DNA of 64,000 nucleotides from Actinoplanes solisilvae (GTDB lineage Bacteria > Actinomycetota > Actinomycetes > Mycobacteriales > Micromonosporaceae). Made by a program: the position numbers and the translations under genes. Every line of letters starts with the position of its first letter. Positions within the stretch are counted from its first letter, which is position 1. Under the pieces are notes generated by a model. That model did not search any database. It saw only the letters and a program-made list of their open reading frames with translations, and was not told the origin of the DNA. The DNA is taken from contig NZ_RJAC01000023.1 of assembly GCF_003999975.1 (NCBI RefSeq), forward strand, positions 47,101 through 111,100. The letters are read 5' to 3'. This document shows positions 26,544-34,827 of the stretch, in pieces.

Positions 26544-27803
26544 ATGAGCTACACGCTGTTGAAGGGCGAGTTCGTCATTCGCTACCCGGATCTGCCTCGG
26601 CAGGGTCCGGAGCCCGACGGGGACACCATCAAGTTCCGGCCCGACACGCCGGCGCTGGTCGAGACGCTGCCGCGCCGCTCCGGGAGCCCGCCGGACATCA
26701 ACCCGCGCGGCATCTCCGTACGGCTGGAAGCGGTCGACGCGCTGGAGACCCACTTCGAGGAGACACATCAGCAGCTCGAGAACGCGAACGCGGCCCGGGA
26801 CAGGCTGCTGGCGCGGCTCGGCTTCACCGGCGTGACGTATTTCCGGGACGCGCCCAACAAGGTCGAGTCGTGCGATCAGGACAGCATCCGCGGGCATGTC
26901 CTGTCCAACGGCATCGACGCCAACGGACGCCTGATCGCCTTCGTGCACCCCGGCGACAACGCCGCCCTGGACGGGTCGTCGGTCTTCGTCGACACCGCGC
27001 TGGCCGAGCAGTCGGTGAACGCCGAACTGCTGTCGTCCGGACTCGCGTTCCCGGCCTTCTACGCCACCCTCCCGGCCGACCTGCGTACGCGTCTGGCCGA
27101 ACTGTCGACGGCGGCCCGCACCGCCCAGCCGCCCGCCGGGCTGTGGCCCGCCTCCACAGCGGACCCGGACGGCGCGGCGACCGTCCCCGGCCTCGACGCC
27201 CTGCGGACGCTGGTCATGTGGCCGAAGCTGTTCCGGCGGCTGGTGCCCTACCTGGCCGCCGGAAACGCCGACCTCGACGGCTTCGACGCGTGGCTGCGCG
27301 CCGACCCGGTGCACCGCGACGACCGGCTGTTCCGGCTGGACGTCCTGGAGACGGCCAACCTGCACGACGTCGTCCACGCGACCGGCCGCACGGTCCGCCT
27401 GACCGTCTGGCCCGAGACGCTCGTCATCGACCCCGACCCGGCGACGCCCGGCGCGCCGACGACCGGCACTCCGGCGGCGGCCGGCGACGTGGTCGTCGTC
27501 GCCGTGCTGCCCGACCCGGTCGGCGCGGACGCCGGCCGCGAGGTGGTGACCCTGCTGAACGCCACCGCCACCCCTGTCGACCTGACCGGCTGGCGCCTGC
27601 TCGACGCGGCCGGCGGCCGCACCGACCTGTCCGGAGCGCTGCCGCCGGGCGGCGTCACGCAGGTCACCGCGGCGGCCACGATGTCGCTGGGCAACCGAGG
27701 CGACCAGATAGTGCTCCTCGATGCGGCCGGCAACCTGATCGACAAGGTCGACTACCGCGCGAACCAGGTCGCTCCCGGAAGAACCATCTGCATCGGACGG
27801 TGA
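26544..27803 (+). CDS. SNase-like plus lamin-tail domain protein
   Basis: A protein of 419 residues that appears to join a staphylococcal-nuclease-like OB domain to a lamin-tail domain. The nuclease part shows PDGDTIKF, then SVRLEAVDALE and later NGRLIAFVHPGD, which would supply the Arg-Glu-Arg catalytic set. The C-terminal 95 residues (EVVTLLNATATPVDLTGWRL onward) are a lamin-tail domain, which often binds DNA or surfaces. No signal peptide is seen, which is unusual for bacterial LTD nucleases. The start at 26544 follows GGAGGG. Confidence 0.72.
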   Translation: MSYTLLKGEFVIRYPDLPRQGPEPDGDTIKFRPDTPALVETLPRRSGSPPDINPRGISVRLEAVDALETHFEETHQQLENANAARDRLLARLGFTGVTYFRDAPNKVESCDQDSIRGHVLSNGIDANGRLIAFVHPGDNAALDGSSVFVDTALAEQSVNAELLSSGLAFPAFYATLPADLRTRLAELSTAARTAQPPAGLWPASTADPDGAATVPGLDALRTLVMWPKLFRRLVPYLAAGNADLDGFDAWLRADPVHRDDRLFRLDVLETANLHDVVHATGRTVRLTVWPETLVIDPDPATPGAPTTGTPAAAGDVVVVAVLPDPVGADAGREVVTLLNATATPVDLTGWRLLDAAGGRTDLSGALPPGGVTQVTAAATMSLGNRGDQIVLLDAAGNLIDKVDYRANQVAPGRTICIGR

Positions 27804-27809
27804 CCGCGG

Positions 27810-28508
27810 TCAGCCCCGCCACGGTTTCGCGTCCCGGATGACGCTGCCGTCGCGCAGGGTCAAGTCGTAGGTCATCAGGTCTCTGGTCTGGGCCTGGCCG
27901 ACCCACTCGACGGCTGGGCCGGGCCACCAGGCGACCCAGCGGCCGTTGCTGACGGTGGCCTGGACGGTCAACGTGCCGGCGTGGACCGTCAGGCCGGCGA
28001 CGTCGGGGCCGACAGTGCCCTCGGTGATCGAGACTGCGCCGTCGTCGGTCAGGGCGCCGTCCTCGAAACGGCCGGCGGGGGTGGTTCGCGGGGAGTCGGA
28101 TCCGCTGGCGGCACCCGTGTTCAGGTCTTCGACGTCGTCGGTGCCGGGCAGGTTGTGGGCCAGGCAGGTGGCGACCATGTCGGGGCCCTCGGTGCGATAG
28201 AGCATCGCCACGTACTCGCCGCGGCGTTCGGCCAGCACCAGGTGGGCACGGTCAAGGTCGAGAAGGTCGTAGCGGCGCATGTCCTTACGGCAGGCCGATC
28301 CGACGAGGTCGATCTCGGCCGGGGTCAGGGCCACGGGAATCGGCGTCCAGGTGGCGTACGCCCGCCCGTCGTCCTTGCCCCACGGAACAGCGACGAGGGC
28401 GGCAGCGACGGCAAGCGCGGCGACGGGAGCGAGGATCCATTTCTTGCGCGGGGGCCGCGACCGCGGTTGCGGCGCCCGGAAGCGGGCTTCGCTCTGAACT
28501 TTTCTCAC
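27810..28508 (-). CDS. Membrane-anchored protein of unknown function
   Basis: A protein of 232 residues. An Arg/Lys-rich start is followed by one transmembrane helix (about 25-43, WILAPVAALAVAAALVAVPW) and an extracytoplasmic domain of about 185 residues with two Cys residues that may pair. No family is recognised. The GTG at 28508 follows AGGGG. It ends 7 bp from the convergent SNase-LTD gene. Confidence 0.65.
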   Translation of the reverse strand: MRKVQSEARFRAPQPRSRPPRKKWILAPVAALAVAAALVAVPWGKDDGRAYATWTPIPVALTPAEIDLVGSACRKDMRRYDLLDLDRAHLVLAERRGEYVAMLYRTEGPDMVATCLAHNLPGTDDVEDLNTGAASGSDSPRTTPAGRFEDGALTDDGAVSITEGTVGPDVAGLTVHAGTLTVQATVSNGRWVAWWPGPAVEWVGQAQTRDLMTYDLTLRDGSVIRDAKPWRG

Positions 28509-28538
28509 ACCCCTACCTGTCCGGCGCGGCGCGGGTTG

Positions 28539-28949
28539 TTACGAACGCTCGGCGACCCGGGCGGCGAGGAACTTCGGGGCCATTTCGCGGTAGCTGTCGG
28601 TGATTAGTTCGGCGATCTCGGTCCAGTCGGTATGGTCGCCGAGGAGGACGCAGACCACGTTGTGGCCCCACTCGGCCTGGAAGAACGGGAAGCCGCCGGA
28701 GACCAGGCCGAGCAGGTCGTCGGCGGGGGCGCGGAACGTCATCACGGTCGGCGCCTCGCCCGCGCCCGGCTGCCGCGCGTAGAACGGATAGCGCTGCGTG
28801 TCGGGCATGTAGACGTGGGCGAACGTCCGGGTGCGGATGCGCCAGCGAAGGCCGATCCAGGCCGGTTCCTCGTACGCCTCGGGCAGTCGGCGGCACAGCG
28901 GGCGCAGCCGGTCAAGGATCTCGGAGGGCACATCTCCCGGGCTGGACAC
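28539..28949 (-). CDS. MmcQ/YjbR-family protein
   Basis: A 136-residue member of the MmcQ/YjbR (DUF419-like) superfamily of double-wing DNA-binding-like proteins. It has the typical start (LDRLRPLCRRLPEAYEEPAW) and FPFFQAEWGHNVVCVLLGD in the core. Function in the family is unknown. GTG 28949 lies exactly 6 nt after TATCGT, with no ribosome-binding site. Confidence 0.8.
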   Translation of the reverse strand: MSSPGDVPSEILDRLRPLCRRLPEAYEEPAWIGLRWRIRTRTFAHVYMPDTQRYPFYARQPGAGEAPTVMTFRAPADDLLGLVSGGFPFFQAEWGHNVVCVLLGDHTDWTEIAELITDSYREMAPKFLAARVAERS

Positions 28950-28955
28950 GGGCCG

Positions 28956-28961
28956 ACGATA
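28956..28961 (-). promoter_or_regulatory. -10 box of the YjbR-type gene (leaderless)
   Basis: TATCGT, then the 6-nt spacer CGGCCC, then GTG at 28949 on the minus strand. Confidence 0.6.
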
Positions 28962-29097
28962 ACGGATCGCCGGTCTGTCTCAGGCGAAGGCGAGCTGGTA
29001 GAAACCGGCCGCCGGGGCCGCACCGGCGAAGGGCCCGAACCCCATACCGGACAAACCTCGGGTGAGCGGCGTCACCGCAGCTCAGCCGGGTCGGGTT

Positions 29098-29103
29098 TAC
29101 CCT
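29098..29103 (+). promoter_or_regulatory. -10 box of the DUF2252 gene (leaderless)
   Basis: TACCCT, then the 6-nt spacer CGGTGG, then ATG at 29110. Confidence 0.6.
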
Positions 29104-29109
29104 CGGTGG

Positions 29110-30471
29110 ATGACGCCGGCCGAGCGGGCTCAGGCGGGACGCGCCGCCCGCAAACGCGTGCCGCCCGCCGCGCACACCGACTTCGCACCGGCCGCGGGAA
29201 GGGCCGACCCGGTCGACCTGATCATCGCGCAGGAACAGGACCGGCTGCCCGAGCTGCTGCCGATCCGGCACGGGCGCATGGTCGCCTCACCGTTCGCGTT
29301 CTATCGCGGCAGCGCCAACGTCATGGCGGCCGACCTCGCGGCGGCGCCGTCGTCGGGGCTGAAAGCGCAGCTGTGCGGGGACGCCCATCTGAGCAACTTC
29401 GGCATGTTCGCCTCGCCCGAACGGCGGCTGATCTTCGACGTCAACGACTTCGACGAGACCAGCGGCGGGCCGTGGGAGTGGGACCTCAAACGGCTTCTGG
29501 CCAGCCTGACCCTCGCCGGCCGGTCGAACGGGTTCAAACGCCGCCAGCGCGCGGAGATCGTTCTCGCCGCCGCGCGGGCCTACCGCGAGGCGATGGCCGG
29601 GTTCGCCGGCCGGGGCGAGCTCGAGGTCTGGTACGCCCGCGCCGACGTCGACGATCTGGCCGCCCGGCTCGGCAAGGCGTCCCGCAAGAAACTCACCGCG
29701 GCGGGTACGAAGGCACGCGGGCGGGACAGCCTGCAGGCGTACCGGAAACTCACCGCGGTGATCGACGGCAACCCGCGCATCGTGGCCGACCCGCCGCTGC
29801 TCGTGCCCGTGGGCGACCTGGTGTCGGAGGGGCAGTCCGCGCAGGTCGAGGCGCAGATCCGCAAGGTGCTCGGCGGCTACCGCGACACGCTGCCCGACGA
29901 CAAACGGCGGCTGATCGACGCGTTCCGGTTCGTCGACCTGGCCCGCAAGGTCGTCGGTGTCGGCAGCGTCGGCACGCGCTGCTGGATCGTCCTGCTGACC
30001 GGGCGCGACCACACCGACCCGCTTCTGCTGCAGGTCAAGGAGGCCGGCCCCTCGGTCCTCGCACCGAACTCGGCCGGCGACAACCACGGGCGGCGGGTCG
30101 TACGCGGGCAGCGGCTCATGCAGGCGGCCAGCGACATCTTCCTCGGCTGGCAGCGCGTGACCGGTGTCGACGGCCGCGAACGCGACTTCTACGTGCGCCA
30201 GCTGCGCGACTGGAAAGGCTCGGCCGTCGTCGACACGATGGACTTCGAGACGCTGCTGCAGTACGGCCGCCTCTGCGCCTGGACGCTCGCCCGGGCCCAC
30301 GCGCGCAGCGGCGACCGCATCGCCATCGCCGCCTACCTGGGCGACGACGATCGCTACGACCGCGCTTTCGGGGCCTTCGCCCAGGCGTACGCCGACCAGA
30401 CCGAACACGACCACGCGGCGTTCGCCTCCGCCATCGCCGCCGGCCGGCTCGAAGCCCGTACGGGAATCTGA
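29110..30471 (+). CDS. DUF2252 domain protein (kinase-like fold)
   Basis: A 453-residue DUF2252 protein. Recognisable parts are PIRHGRMVASPFAFYRGSA near residue 55, LCGDAHLSNFG near 91 and FDVNDFDETSGGPWEWDLKR near 110. The HLSNF and DVNDFDE pair resembles the catalytic and metal-binding loops of aminoglycoside-phosphotransferase-like kinases. Activity has not been defined for most members. It follows a TACCCT box and starts leaderless. Confidence 0.85.
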   Translation: MTPAERAQAGRAARKRVPPAAHTDFAPAAGRADPVDLIIAQEQDRLPELLPIRHGRMVASPFAFYRGSANVMAADLAAAPSSGLKAQLCGDAHLSNFGMFASPERRLIFDVNDFDETSGGPWEWDLKRLLASLTLAGRSNGFKRRQRAEIVLAAARAYREAMAGFAGRGELEVWYARADVDDLAARLGKASRKKLTAAGTKARGRDSLQAYRKLTAVIDGNPRIVADPPLLVPVGDLVSEGQSAQVEAQIRKVLGGYRDTLPDDKRRLIDAFRFVDLARKVVGVGSVGTRCWIVLLTGRDHTDPLLLQVKEAGPSVLAPNSAGDNHGRRVVRGQRLMQAASDIFLGWQRVTGVDGRERDFYVRQLRDWKGSAVVDTMDFETLLQYGRLCAWTLARAHARSGDRIAIAAYLGDDDRYDRAFGAFAQAYADQTEHDHAAFASAIAAGRLEARTGI

Positions 30472-30505
30472 ACCTGACCCTCCCCCGCCGCCGCAGATCG
30501 TCGGG

Positions 30506-30511
30506 TAGCTT
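30506..30511 (+). promoter_or_regulatory. -10 box of the gene at 30518 (leaderless)
   Basis: TAGCTT, then the 6-nt spacer GCTCCG, then ATG at 30518. Confidence 0.55.
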
Positions 30512-30517
30512 GCTCCG

Positions 30518-31213
30518 ATGATTCCCGGATATCCGGACGAGGCGGACCTCGCCGCACCGACCGTGGACGGCTGGCCCCTGGCCGAGCGACCCGGTTTCTG
30601 GGCGGCGCACTGGCAGGAACACTTCATCGGCGACGACCCGGGGCTGCTCCCCCGCGTGTGGGGCGTCGACGAGGACGTCCTGCCGCAACGGCTGGACGAG
30701 CTCTACGCCACGCCCGAGTGGCCGGTGTTCCGGGTCGCGCTGCGCGACGGCGCCGAGCTCGCCGTGGTGTTCCGCAACTTCGCCGACGACGCGGGAGCCG
30801 ACTATCTGGTGCTGCCCGCCGGCGGCCGTGACGCCATCGGGATCGCCAGCCTGGAAGGGCACCAGACCGGGCCGGGGCTGTCGTGGGCCGAGCTGGTCGC
30901 CGTGGCCGCACGGCAAGCCGACCGGAAGCGGCGGGCGCAGACGTTGCTGCTGCTGGCGCCCGCGTTCGGCGACGATTCCGCCGGCACCCCGGACGCGGCC
31001 GCCGTGCTCGCCGACGCGATGCGCGAGCTGGGCGCCGTGAAGGACGTCGAGGAACTGGCGGCGCGGGCGGTCTCCGACGAGGTCGACTTCTGGGGGCACG
31101 TGCCGTGGGTGGCCGGCGCGCCCGACCTGAACCTCGCGCCCCGCAACCCCGACAGCCCCGTCGCGCTTCCCCCGGATCAGCGGCACCTGGTCGCTGAGCT
31201 GCTGGCCCCCTGA
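30518..31213 (+). CDS. Conserved hypothetical protein, 231 aa
   Basis: An acidic soluble protein with no signal peptide or membrane segment. Segments such as GFWAAHWQEHFIGDDPGLLP and VAGAPDLNLAPRNPD suggest an actinomycete family of unknown function. The ATG lies 6 nt after a TANNNT box. It ends 17 bp before the convergent SDR gene. Confidence 0.65.
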   Translation: MIPGYPDEADLAAPTVDGWPLAERPGFWAAHWQEHFIGDDPGLLPRVWGVDEDVLPQRLDELYATPEWPVFRVALRDGAELAVVFRNFADDAGADYLVLPAGGRDAIGIASLEGHQTGPGLSWAELVAVAARQADRKRRAQTLLLLAPAFGDDSAGTPDAAAVLADAMRELGAVKDVEELAARAVSDEVDFWGHVPWVAGAPDLNLAPRNPDSPVALPPDQRHLVAELLAP

Positions 31214-31229
31214 CCGGGCCGCTCGTCGG

Positions 31230-32078
31230 TCAAAGAGCGGGAGAGGGTACGGGTCCCAGCAGCAGGCCGCCGTCGAGGACGAACTCGGAACCGGTTGCGA
31301 ACGCGGCCGCCGGGGACGTGATGAACAGCAGCAGGCGGCTCAGCTCCTCGGGGTCGGCCAGGCGCGGGATCGCGTACGGGCCGGGGTCGTAGAAATCGCT
31401 GATCGGCGGCTCGCCGGGAGCGTTGGGTTCGGTGATCAGCGGGGTGGCGACGACGCCGGGGTGGATCGAGTTGACGCGGATGTCGTCTCGGGCCAGTTCG
31501 AGGGCGGCCGTCCGGGTCAGGCCGCGGATCGCCCACTTGCTGGCCACGTAGGGGCCGAAGAACGCGGTGCCGCCGTGGGCCGTCGTGGACGCGACGTTCA
31601 CGATCGAGCCGCCGCCGCCCCGGCGCAGGGACGGGACGACCGTCTTGATGCCGAGATAGCTGCCGGTCAGGTTCACGTCGAGCACCCGGTCCCAGACCTC
31701 GCGATCGGTGTGCTCGATCGGGGCGGCCGGGTTCTGCACGCCGGCGTTGTTGACCAGGATCGAGATCGGCCCGAACCGGGTCTCGGCGGCGGCGACCGCG
31801 TTCTGCCAGCTCGCCTCGCCGGTCACGTCCAGGCGTACGACCATCGTGCGGCCGGGCAGCTCGGCGGCAAGGCGCCCGGGCAGATCGGCAGCGACGCGGC
31901 CGGGCAGATCGGCGGCGAGGCCGCCGGGCAGGTCGGCGGCGAGCTTGTGGGCCGCGTCGACGTCGCGGGCGGCGATGATGACGTTCGCGCCGTGCTCGTA
32001 GTAGGCGCGGACGTGGGCGGCGCCCATGCCGCCGGTCGCGCCGCTGATAAACACGGTCTGGCCGGTGAAGTCGTTCAT
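31230..32078 (-). CDS. SDR-family oxidoreductase with internal repeat expansion
   Basis: A short-chain dehydrogenase/reductase of 282 residues, about 20-30 longer than usual. It has cofactor motif TGxxxGxG (SGATGGMGAAH), NNAG (VNNAGVQNP), the Ser in NVASTTAHGG, and YxxxK (YVASKWAIRG). The extra length is four copies of LAADLPGR between the second beta strand and the LDV segment. A classical NAD(P)-dependent alcohol/ketone oxidoreductase is likely, with the substrate unknown. ATG 32078 follows GGAGG by 5 nt. It faces a TetR gene across a region with two operators and is probably repressed by it. Confidence 0.88.
   Translation of the reverse strand: MNDFTGQTVFISGATGGMGAAHVRAYYEHGANVIIAARDVDAAHKLAADLPGGLAADLPGRVAADLPGRLAAELPGRTMVVRLDVTGEASWQNAVAAAETRFGPISILVNNAGVQNPAAPIEHTDREVWDRVLDVNLTGSYLGIKTVVPSLRRGGGGSIVNVASTTAHGGTAFFGPYVASKWAIRGLTRTAALELARDDIRVNSIHPGVVATPLITEPNAPGEPPISDFYDPGPYAIPRLADPEELSRLLLFITSPAAAFATGSEFVLDGGLLLGPVPSPAL
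31848..31943 (-). repeat. Four 24-bp in-frame tandem repeats in the SDR gene
   Basis: Units at 31920-31943, 31896-31919, 31872-31895 and 31848-31871 encode LAADLPGG, LAADLPGR, VAADLPGR and LAAELPGR. The copies differ at only a few bases, so the expansion is recent. Confidence 0.92.
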
Positions 32079-32131
32079 GAAAGCCTCCGTCATGTGCCGG
32101 GCCCGCGGCCGAAGCCGCGCGACGCCAAGGT

Positions 32132-32151
32132 GGTGAGTCGAGCGACTCACC
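32132..32151. promoter_or_regulatory. Operator O1 of the SDR/TetR pair
   Basis: The perfect 9-2-9 palindrome GGTGAGTCGAGCGACTCACC lies just downstream of the SDR -10 box. It is nearly identical to O2, with centres 45 bp apart. Confidence 0.85.
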
Positions 32152-32156
32152 TCACC

Positions 32157-32186
32157 ACGTTAGGGTGACGAGTGGTGGTGAGTCAA
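32157..32186 (-). promoter_or_regulatory. Promoter of the SDR gene
   Basis: TTGACT (32186-32181) and TAACGT (32162-32157) on the minus strand are 18 bp apart. O2 covers the -35, and O1 lies over the expected start of transcription. Confidence 0.6.
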
Positions 32187-32196
32187 GTGACTCACC
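32177..32196. promoter_or_regulatory. Operator O2 of the SDR/TetR pair
   Basis: The perfect 9-2-9 palindrome GGTGAGTCAAGTGACTCACC differs from O1 by one compensated base pair. It overlaps the SDR -35 and lies upstream of the tetR -10, so it can act on both genes. Confidence 0.85.
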
Positions 32197-32207
32197 TCGC
32201 AGCTCGG

Positions 32208-32213
32208 CATAAT
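32208..32213 (+). promoter_or_regulatory. -10 box of the TetR gene (leaderless)
   Basis: CATAAT lies 7 nt before GTG 32221. There is no ribosome-binding site between them. Confidence 0.5.
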
Positions 32214-32220
32214 GAGACCC

Positions 32221-32826
32221 GTGACGTATCACCAGCGCATGGCCGAGCAGAAGCGGATGGCGATCATCGAGGCGGCGACCCGGCTGTTCCTCGAGTCCGG
32301 CTACGGCGGCGCGTCGCTCGCGAAGATCGCCACCGCCGCCGACGTCTCCAAGGCGACCCTGTTCAAGCAGTTCCCGACCAAGGCCGCCCTCTTCGAGGCG
32401 ATCGTCACCGAGTACTGGAAGGAGTCCGACGGCAAGACCACGTTCCTGTCCCCCGGCGATCTGCTCGCCGGCCTGCGCACGATCGGCCTGCGCTACGTCG
32501 CCCTGCTGACCCGGCCCGGCATGGCCGACCTGTTCCGCATCGTCATCGCCGAGGCGCCGCGCTTCCCCGAGCTCGGCAAGACCCAGTTCGCCCTGGGCAA
32601 GATGCCGTTCTTCCAGTCGGTCCGGCACTATCTCGAGGCCGAGGAGGCCAACGGCACCGTACGCATGCAGGACCCCGAACTGGCGGCCACCCAGTTCCTC
32701 GGCATGATCGCCGACTACGTCTTCTGGCCACGCATGCTGTTGATCGACTGGAACCCCGTCGAGGCCGCCAACACCCGCGCCGTCGAGCAGGCCGCCCTTA
32801 CGATGCAGGCCCGCTACAGAATTTGA
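32221..32826 (+). CDS. TetR-family transcriptional regulator
   Basis: A TetR repressor of 201 residues. The N-terminal helix-turn-helix (AKIATAADVSKATLFKQFPTK, about 35-55) is followed by a helical ligand domain of the TetR_C AefR-like type. It most likely binds the two operators in its own upstream region and represses the SDR gene. The GTG at 32221 fits a leaderless start; an ATG at 32212 inside the -10 is not usable if transcription starts there. Eleven bp separate it from the DUF4241 gene, so they may share a transcript. Confidence 0.88.
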   Translation: MTYHQRMAEQKRMAIIEAATRLFLESGYGGASLAKIATAADVSKATLFKQFPTKAALFEAIVTEYWKESDGKTTFLSPGDLLAGLRTIGLRYVALLTRPGMADLFRIVIAEAPRFPELGKTQFALGKMPFFQSVRHYLEAEEANGTVRMQDPELAATQFLGMIADYVFWPRMLLIDWNPVEAANTRAVEQAALTMQARYRI

Positions 32827-32837
32827 CGGAGTTCGAT

Positions 32838-33710
32838 ATGCCTCAGCGCAGTCCGGCCGGCACGCGACGGCAACCCCTCACGCCGCCGCACGGGCGGCTC
32901 AGTCGGGCGATGACATCGGCAGTTCGGCCGTCCTCGGCTCTCGGACGGCGGGAGGCACTGGCCCTGACGGCGCTGGCGTTCACCACCGCGGCCTGTGAAC
33001 GACCGGTGGCGTTCGCGGACCCCGGGGAGGAGCCCGGACTGTTCCCCGAGCAGACGGCCACCCTGTTCACGCCCGGCAGCACCCACGTGCTGGAAAACGG
33101 CGACACAGCCACGGCCGAATTGTTCAAGGCCGGCCGCCTGAAGCTCCCCACCGGACGACTCGTCGCCGTCGATCCGCATTGGTTGCCGCGCCGGTCGTGG
33201 CAGCCGGCGAGCGGGCCGTTCAGCGTGCGGCTGCCGCCCGGGGCGTACGCGGTGGAGCTCGCCCTTCTGCGCTGGACCGACCTGCGCTGCGCCGCGGCCC
33301 GACTCACCGTGCGGGACGAGCCGACGGCCCGCTGGGATCTCGCCGTCCGCCCCGGCGAAGACCCCGCCACCCTCGAGCCGAACCATTTCTTCGGCACCGG
33401 CGTCGACTCCGCCACCATCGCCCTGTACGACGGCTCCGCCCTCGACGACGTGGACCGCCTGATCGAACGGGACCCCGAGGCGCTCACCGTACGGAAGGCC
33501 GACTCCCCGATCAGCCGCGACGACCCCGCCGCGATCGTCTTCCGCACCGGGTGGGGCGCCGGCAACTATCCGACCTGGATCGGCCGCTCCCCCAAGGGCG
33601 AGATCACTTCCGTGGTCGTCGACCTGCTCATGCTCGCCTCACCCACGACCGGGACGCCGTGGCGCCACCCCGTCCCACGATCGCCGGCCACCAGCCGGTC
33701 GCCACAATGA
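32838..33710 (+). CDS. DUF4241-domain lipoprotein, probably Tat-exported
   Basis: A protein of 290 residues. A twin-arginine motif (LGRREAL) is followed by a hydrophobic stretch and a lipobox-like TTAAC near residue 54, which suggests Tat export and lipid anchoring. The mature part is a DUF4241 domain: KLPTGRLVAVDPHWL at its start and GWGAGNYPTWIGR near its end. Function is unknown. GGAG lies 7 nt upstream of the ATG. A start nearer the RR motif is possible. Confidence 0.75.
   Translation: MPQRSPAGTRRQPLTPPHGRLSRAMTSAVRPSSALGRREALALTALAFTTAACERPVAFADPGEEPGLFPEQTATLFTPGSTHVLENGDTATAELFKAGRLKLPTGRLVAVDPHWLPRRSWQPASGPFSVRLPPGAYAVELALLRWTDLRCAAARLTVRDEPTARWDLAVRPGEDPATLEPNHFFGTGVDSATIALYDGSALDDVDRLIERDPEALTVRKADSPISRDDPAAIVFRTGWGAGNYPTWIGRSPKGEITSVVVDLLMLASPTTGTPWRHPVPRSPATSRSPQ
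33703..33708 (+). promoter_or_regulatory. -10 box of the serine hydrolase gene (leaderless)
   Basis: CACAAT, then the 6-nt spacer GATCAA, then ATG at 33715. Confidence 0.5.
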
Positions 33711-33714
33711 TCAA

Positions 33715-34494
33715 ATGGGACTTCAGGGAATCGTTGACGAAGTCGTGGCCGGAACGACCGGGGTTCGGTGGTCGATCGCGGTGCCGGGGCTGGCGGAGCA
33801 CCAGCCGGGACGCAAGCTGCGGACGGCGAGCATCGGGAAGCTGCTGCTGCTGGTCGAGACCGCGCGCCGCATCGAGGAGGGTGAGCTCGACCCCGGCGAG
33901 GTTCTCTCGAAGGACCCGGGGCTGGCCGTGGCCGATTCGGGGCTCTGGCAGCATCTGGCGGTCGACGCGCTGCCGATCTCGGACCTGGCCCTGCTGATCG
34001 CCGCGGTAAGCGACAACTACGCCACGAACGTGCTGCTCAACCGGGTTGGGCAGGCGTCGGTGGCGGTGCTCGCGGCCGGGCTGGGACTCCACGACACGGC
34101 ACTGCACGATCGCGTGCGAAACAGGCGCGAACCGCAGGACCCGCCCACACTGTCGACGGGAAACGCCGGCGAGCTGGCGGGCCTGATGGCGCGGATCGCC
34201 CGGCGGCAGTTGCTGTCGGTGGCCGTGTCCGACCGGATGGATGCTTGGCTGGCCACCAGCGTGGACCTGTCGATGGTCGCCTCGGGCTTCGACGAGGACC
34301 CGCTCGCGCATCCGCGATCGCTGCGCAACAAGACCGGCACCGACGACGGGATCCGCGCCGACGTCGGCTACATCGGGCGGCAGGCCTACGCCGTACTCGC
34401 GGAATTCGACCCCGCCGAGCCGGACGGCACCGGGCGGGTCATGCGCGGAATGCGGACGATCGGCGTAGCTCTCGCCAAGCACATCGCTCGCTGA
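33715..34494 (+). CDS. Class-A-beta-lactamase-fold serine hydrolase, cytosolic
   Basis: A penicillin-recognising-fold protein of 259 residues. It has SxxK as Ser39-Ile-Gly-Lys42, SDN at 99-101 and KTG at 206-208. The Glu166-x-x-Asn motif of true class A beta-lactamases is absent, and there is no signal peptide, so beta-lactam hydrolysis in the periplasm is unlikely. An esterase or amidase on a cytosolic substrate is more probable. The ATG lies 6 nt after CACAAT with no ribosome-binding site. Confidence 0.78.
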   Translation: MGLQGIVDEVVAGTTGVRWSIAVPGLAEHQPGRKLRTASIGKLLLLVETARRIEEGELDPGEVLSKDPGLAVADSGLWQHLAVDALPISDLALLIAAVSDNYATNVLLNRVGQASVAVLAAGLGLHDTALHDRVRNRREPQDPPTLSTGNAGELAGLMARIARRQLLSVAVSDRMDAWLATSVDLSMVASGFDEDPLAHPRSLRNKTGTDDGIRADVGYIGRQAYAVLAEFDPAEPDGTGRVMRGMRTIGVALAKHIAR

Positions 34495-34738
34495 CAGATC
34501 AGCGTCTGATCGGTGCGTTCCCGCACGTCGCGTAAGGCGTCCTAGGATCCTATCCCATTTCCTGGGCTGTTCGGACAATGGCGCATCACCCACGGAGCGG
34601 GACAATACGAATCGGGACGGGTGCCTACCCCGCCAGGAGGCATCCGTCCTTTCGCGCTCAGCTCAGAAAAAGCCCCGGGCCGGCGCCGGCGCCGCCGCAG
34701 CGCGCGGGCGAAACGGGCGCCGCCGCAGCGGCAGCGCC

Positions 34739-34814
34739 GGCCGAAGGGTTCAAGCGCGGGCCGGCCGCGGCGCGACGGCCGAAGGGTTCAAGCGCGGGCC
34801 GGCCGCGGCGCGAC
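34739..34814. repeat. 38-bp perfect tandem duplication
   Basis: Two identical 38-bp units (34739-34776 and 34777-34814), each beginning GGCCGAAGGGTTCAAGCGCG, lie in noncoding DNA. There is no mismatch between the copies. Confidence 0.95.
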
Positions 34815-34827
34815 CGCAGAACGCGCG

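Noticed and set aside
34739..34814. A tRNA or tRNA-like element suggested by GGTTCAAGC.
   Set aside because: No acceptor stem, anticodon arm or CCA end can be formed around it.
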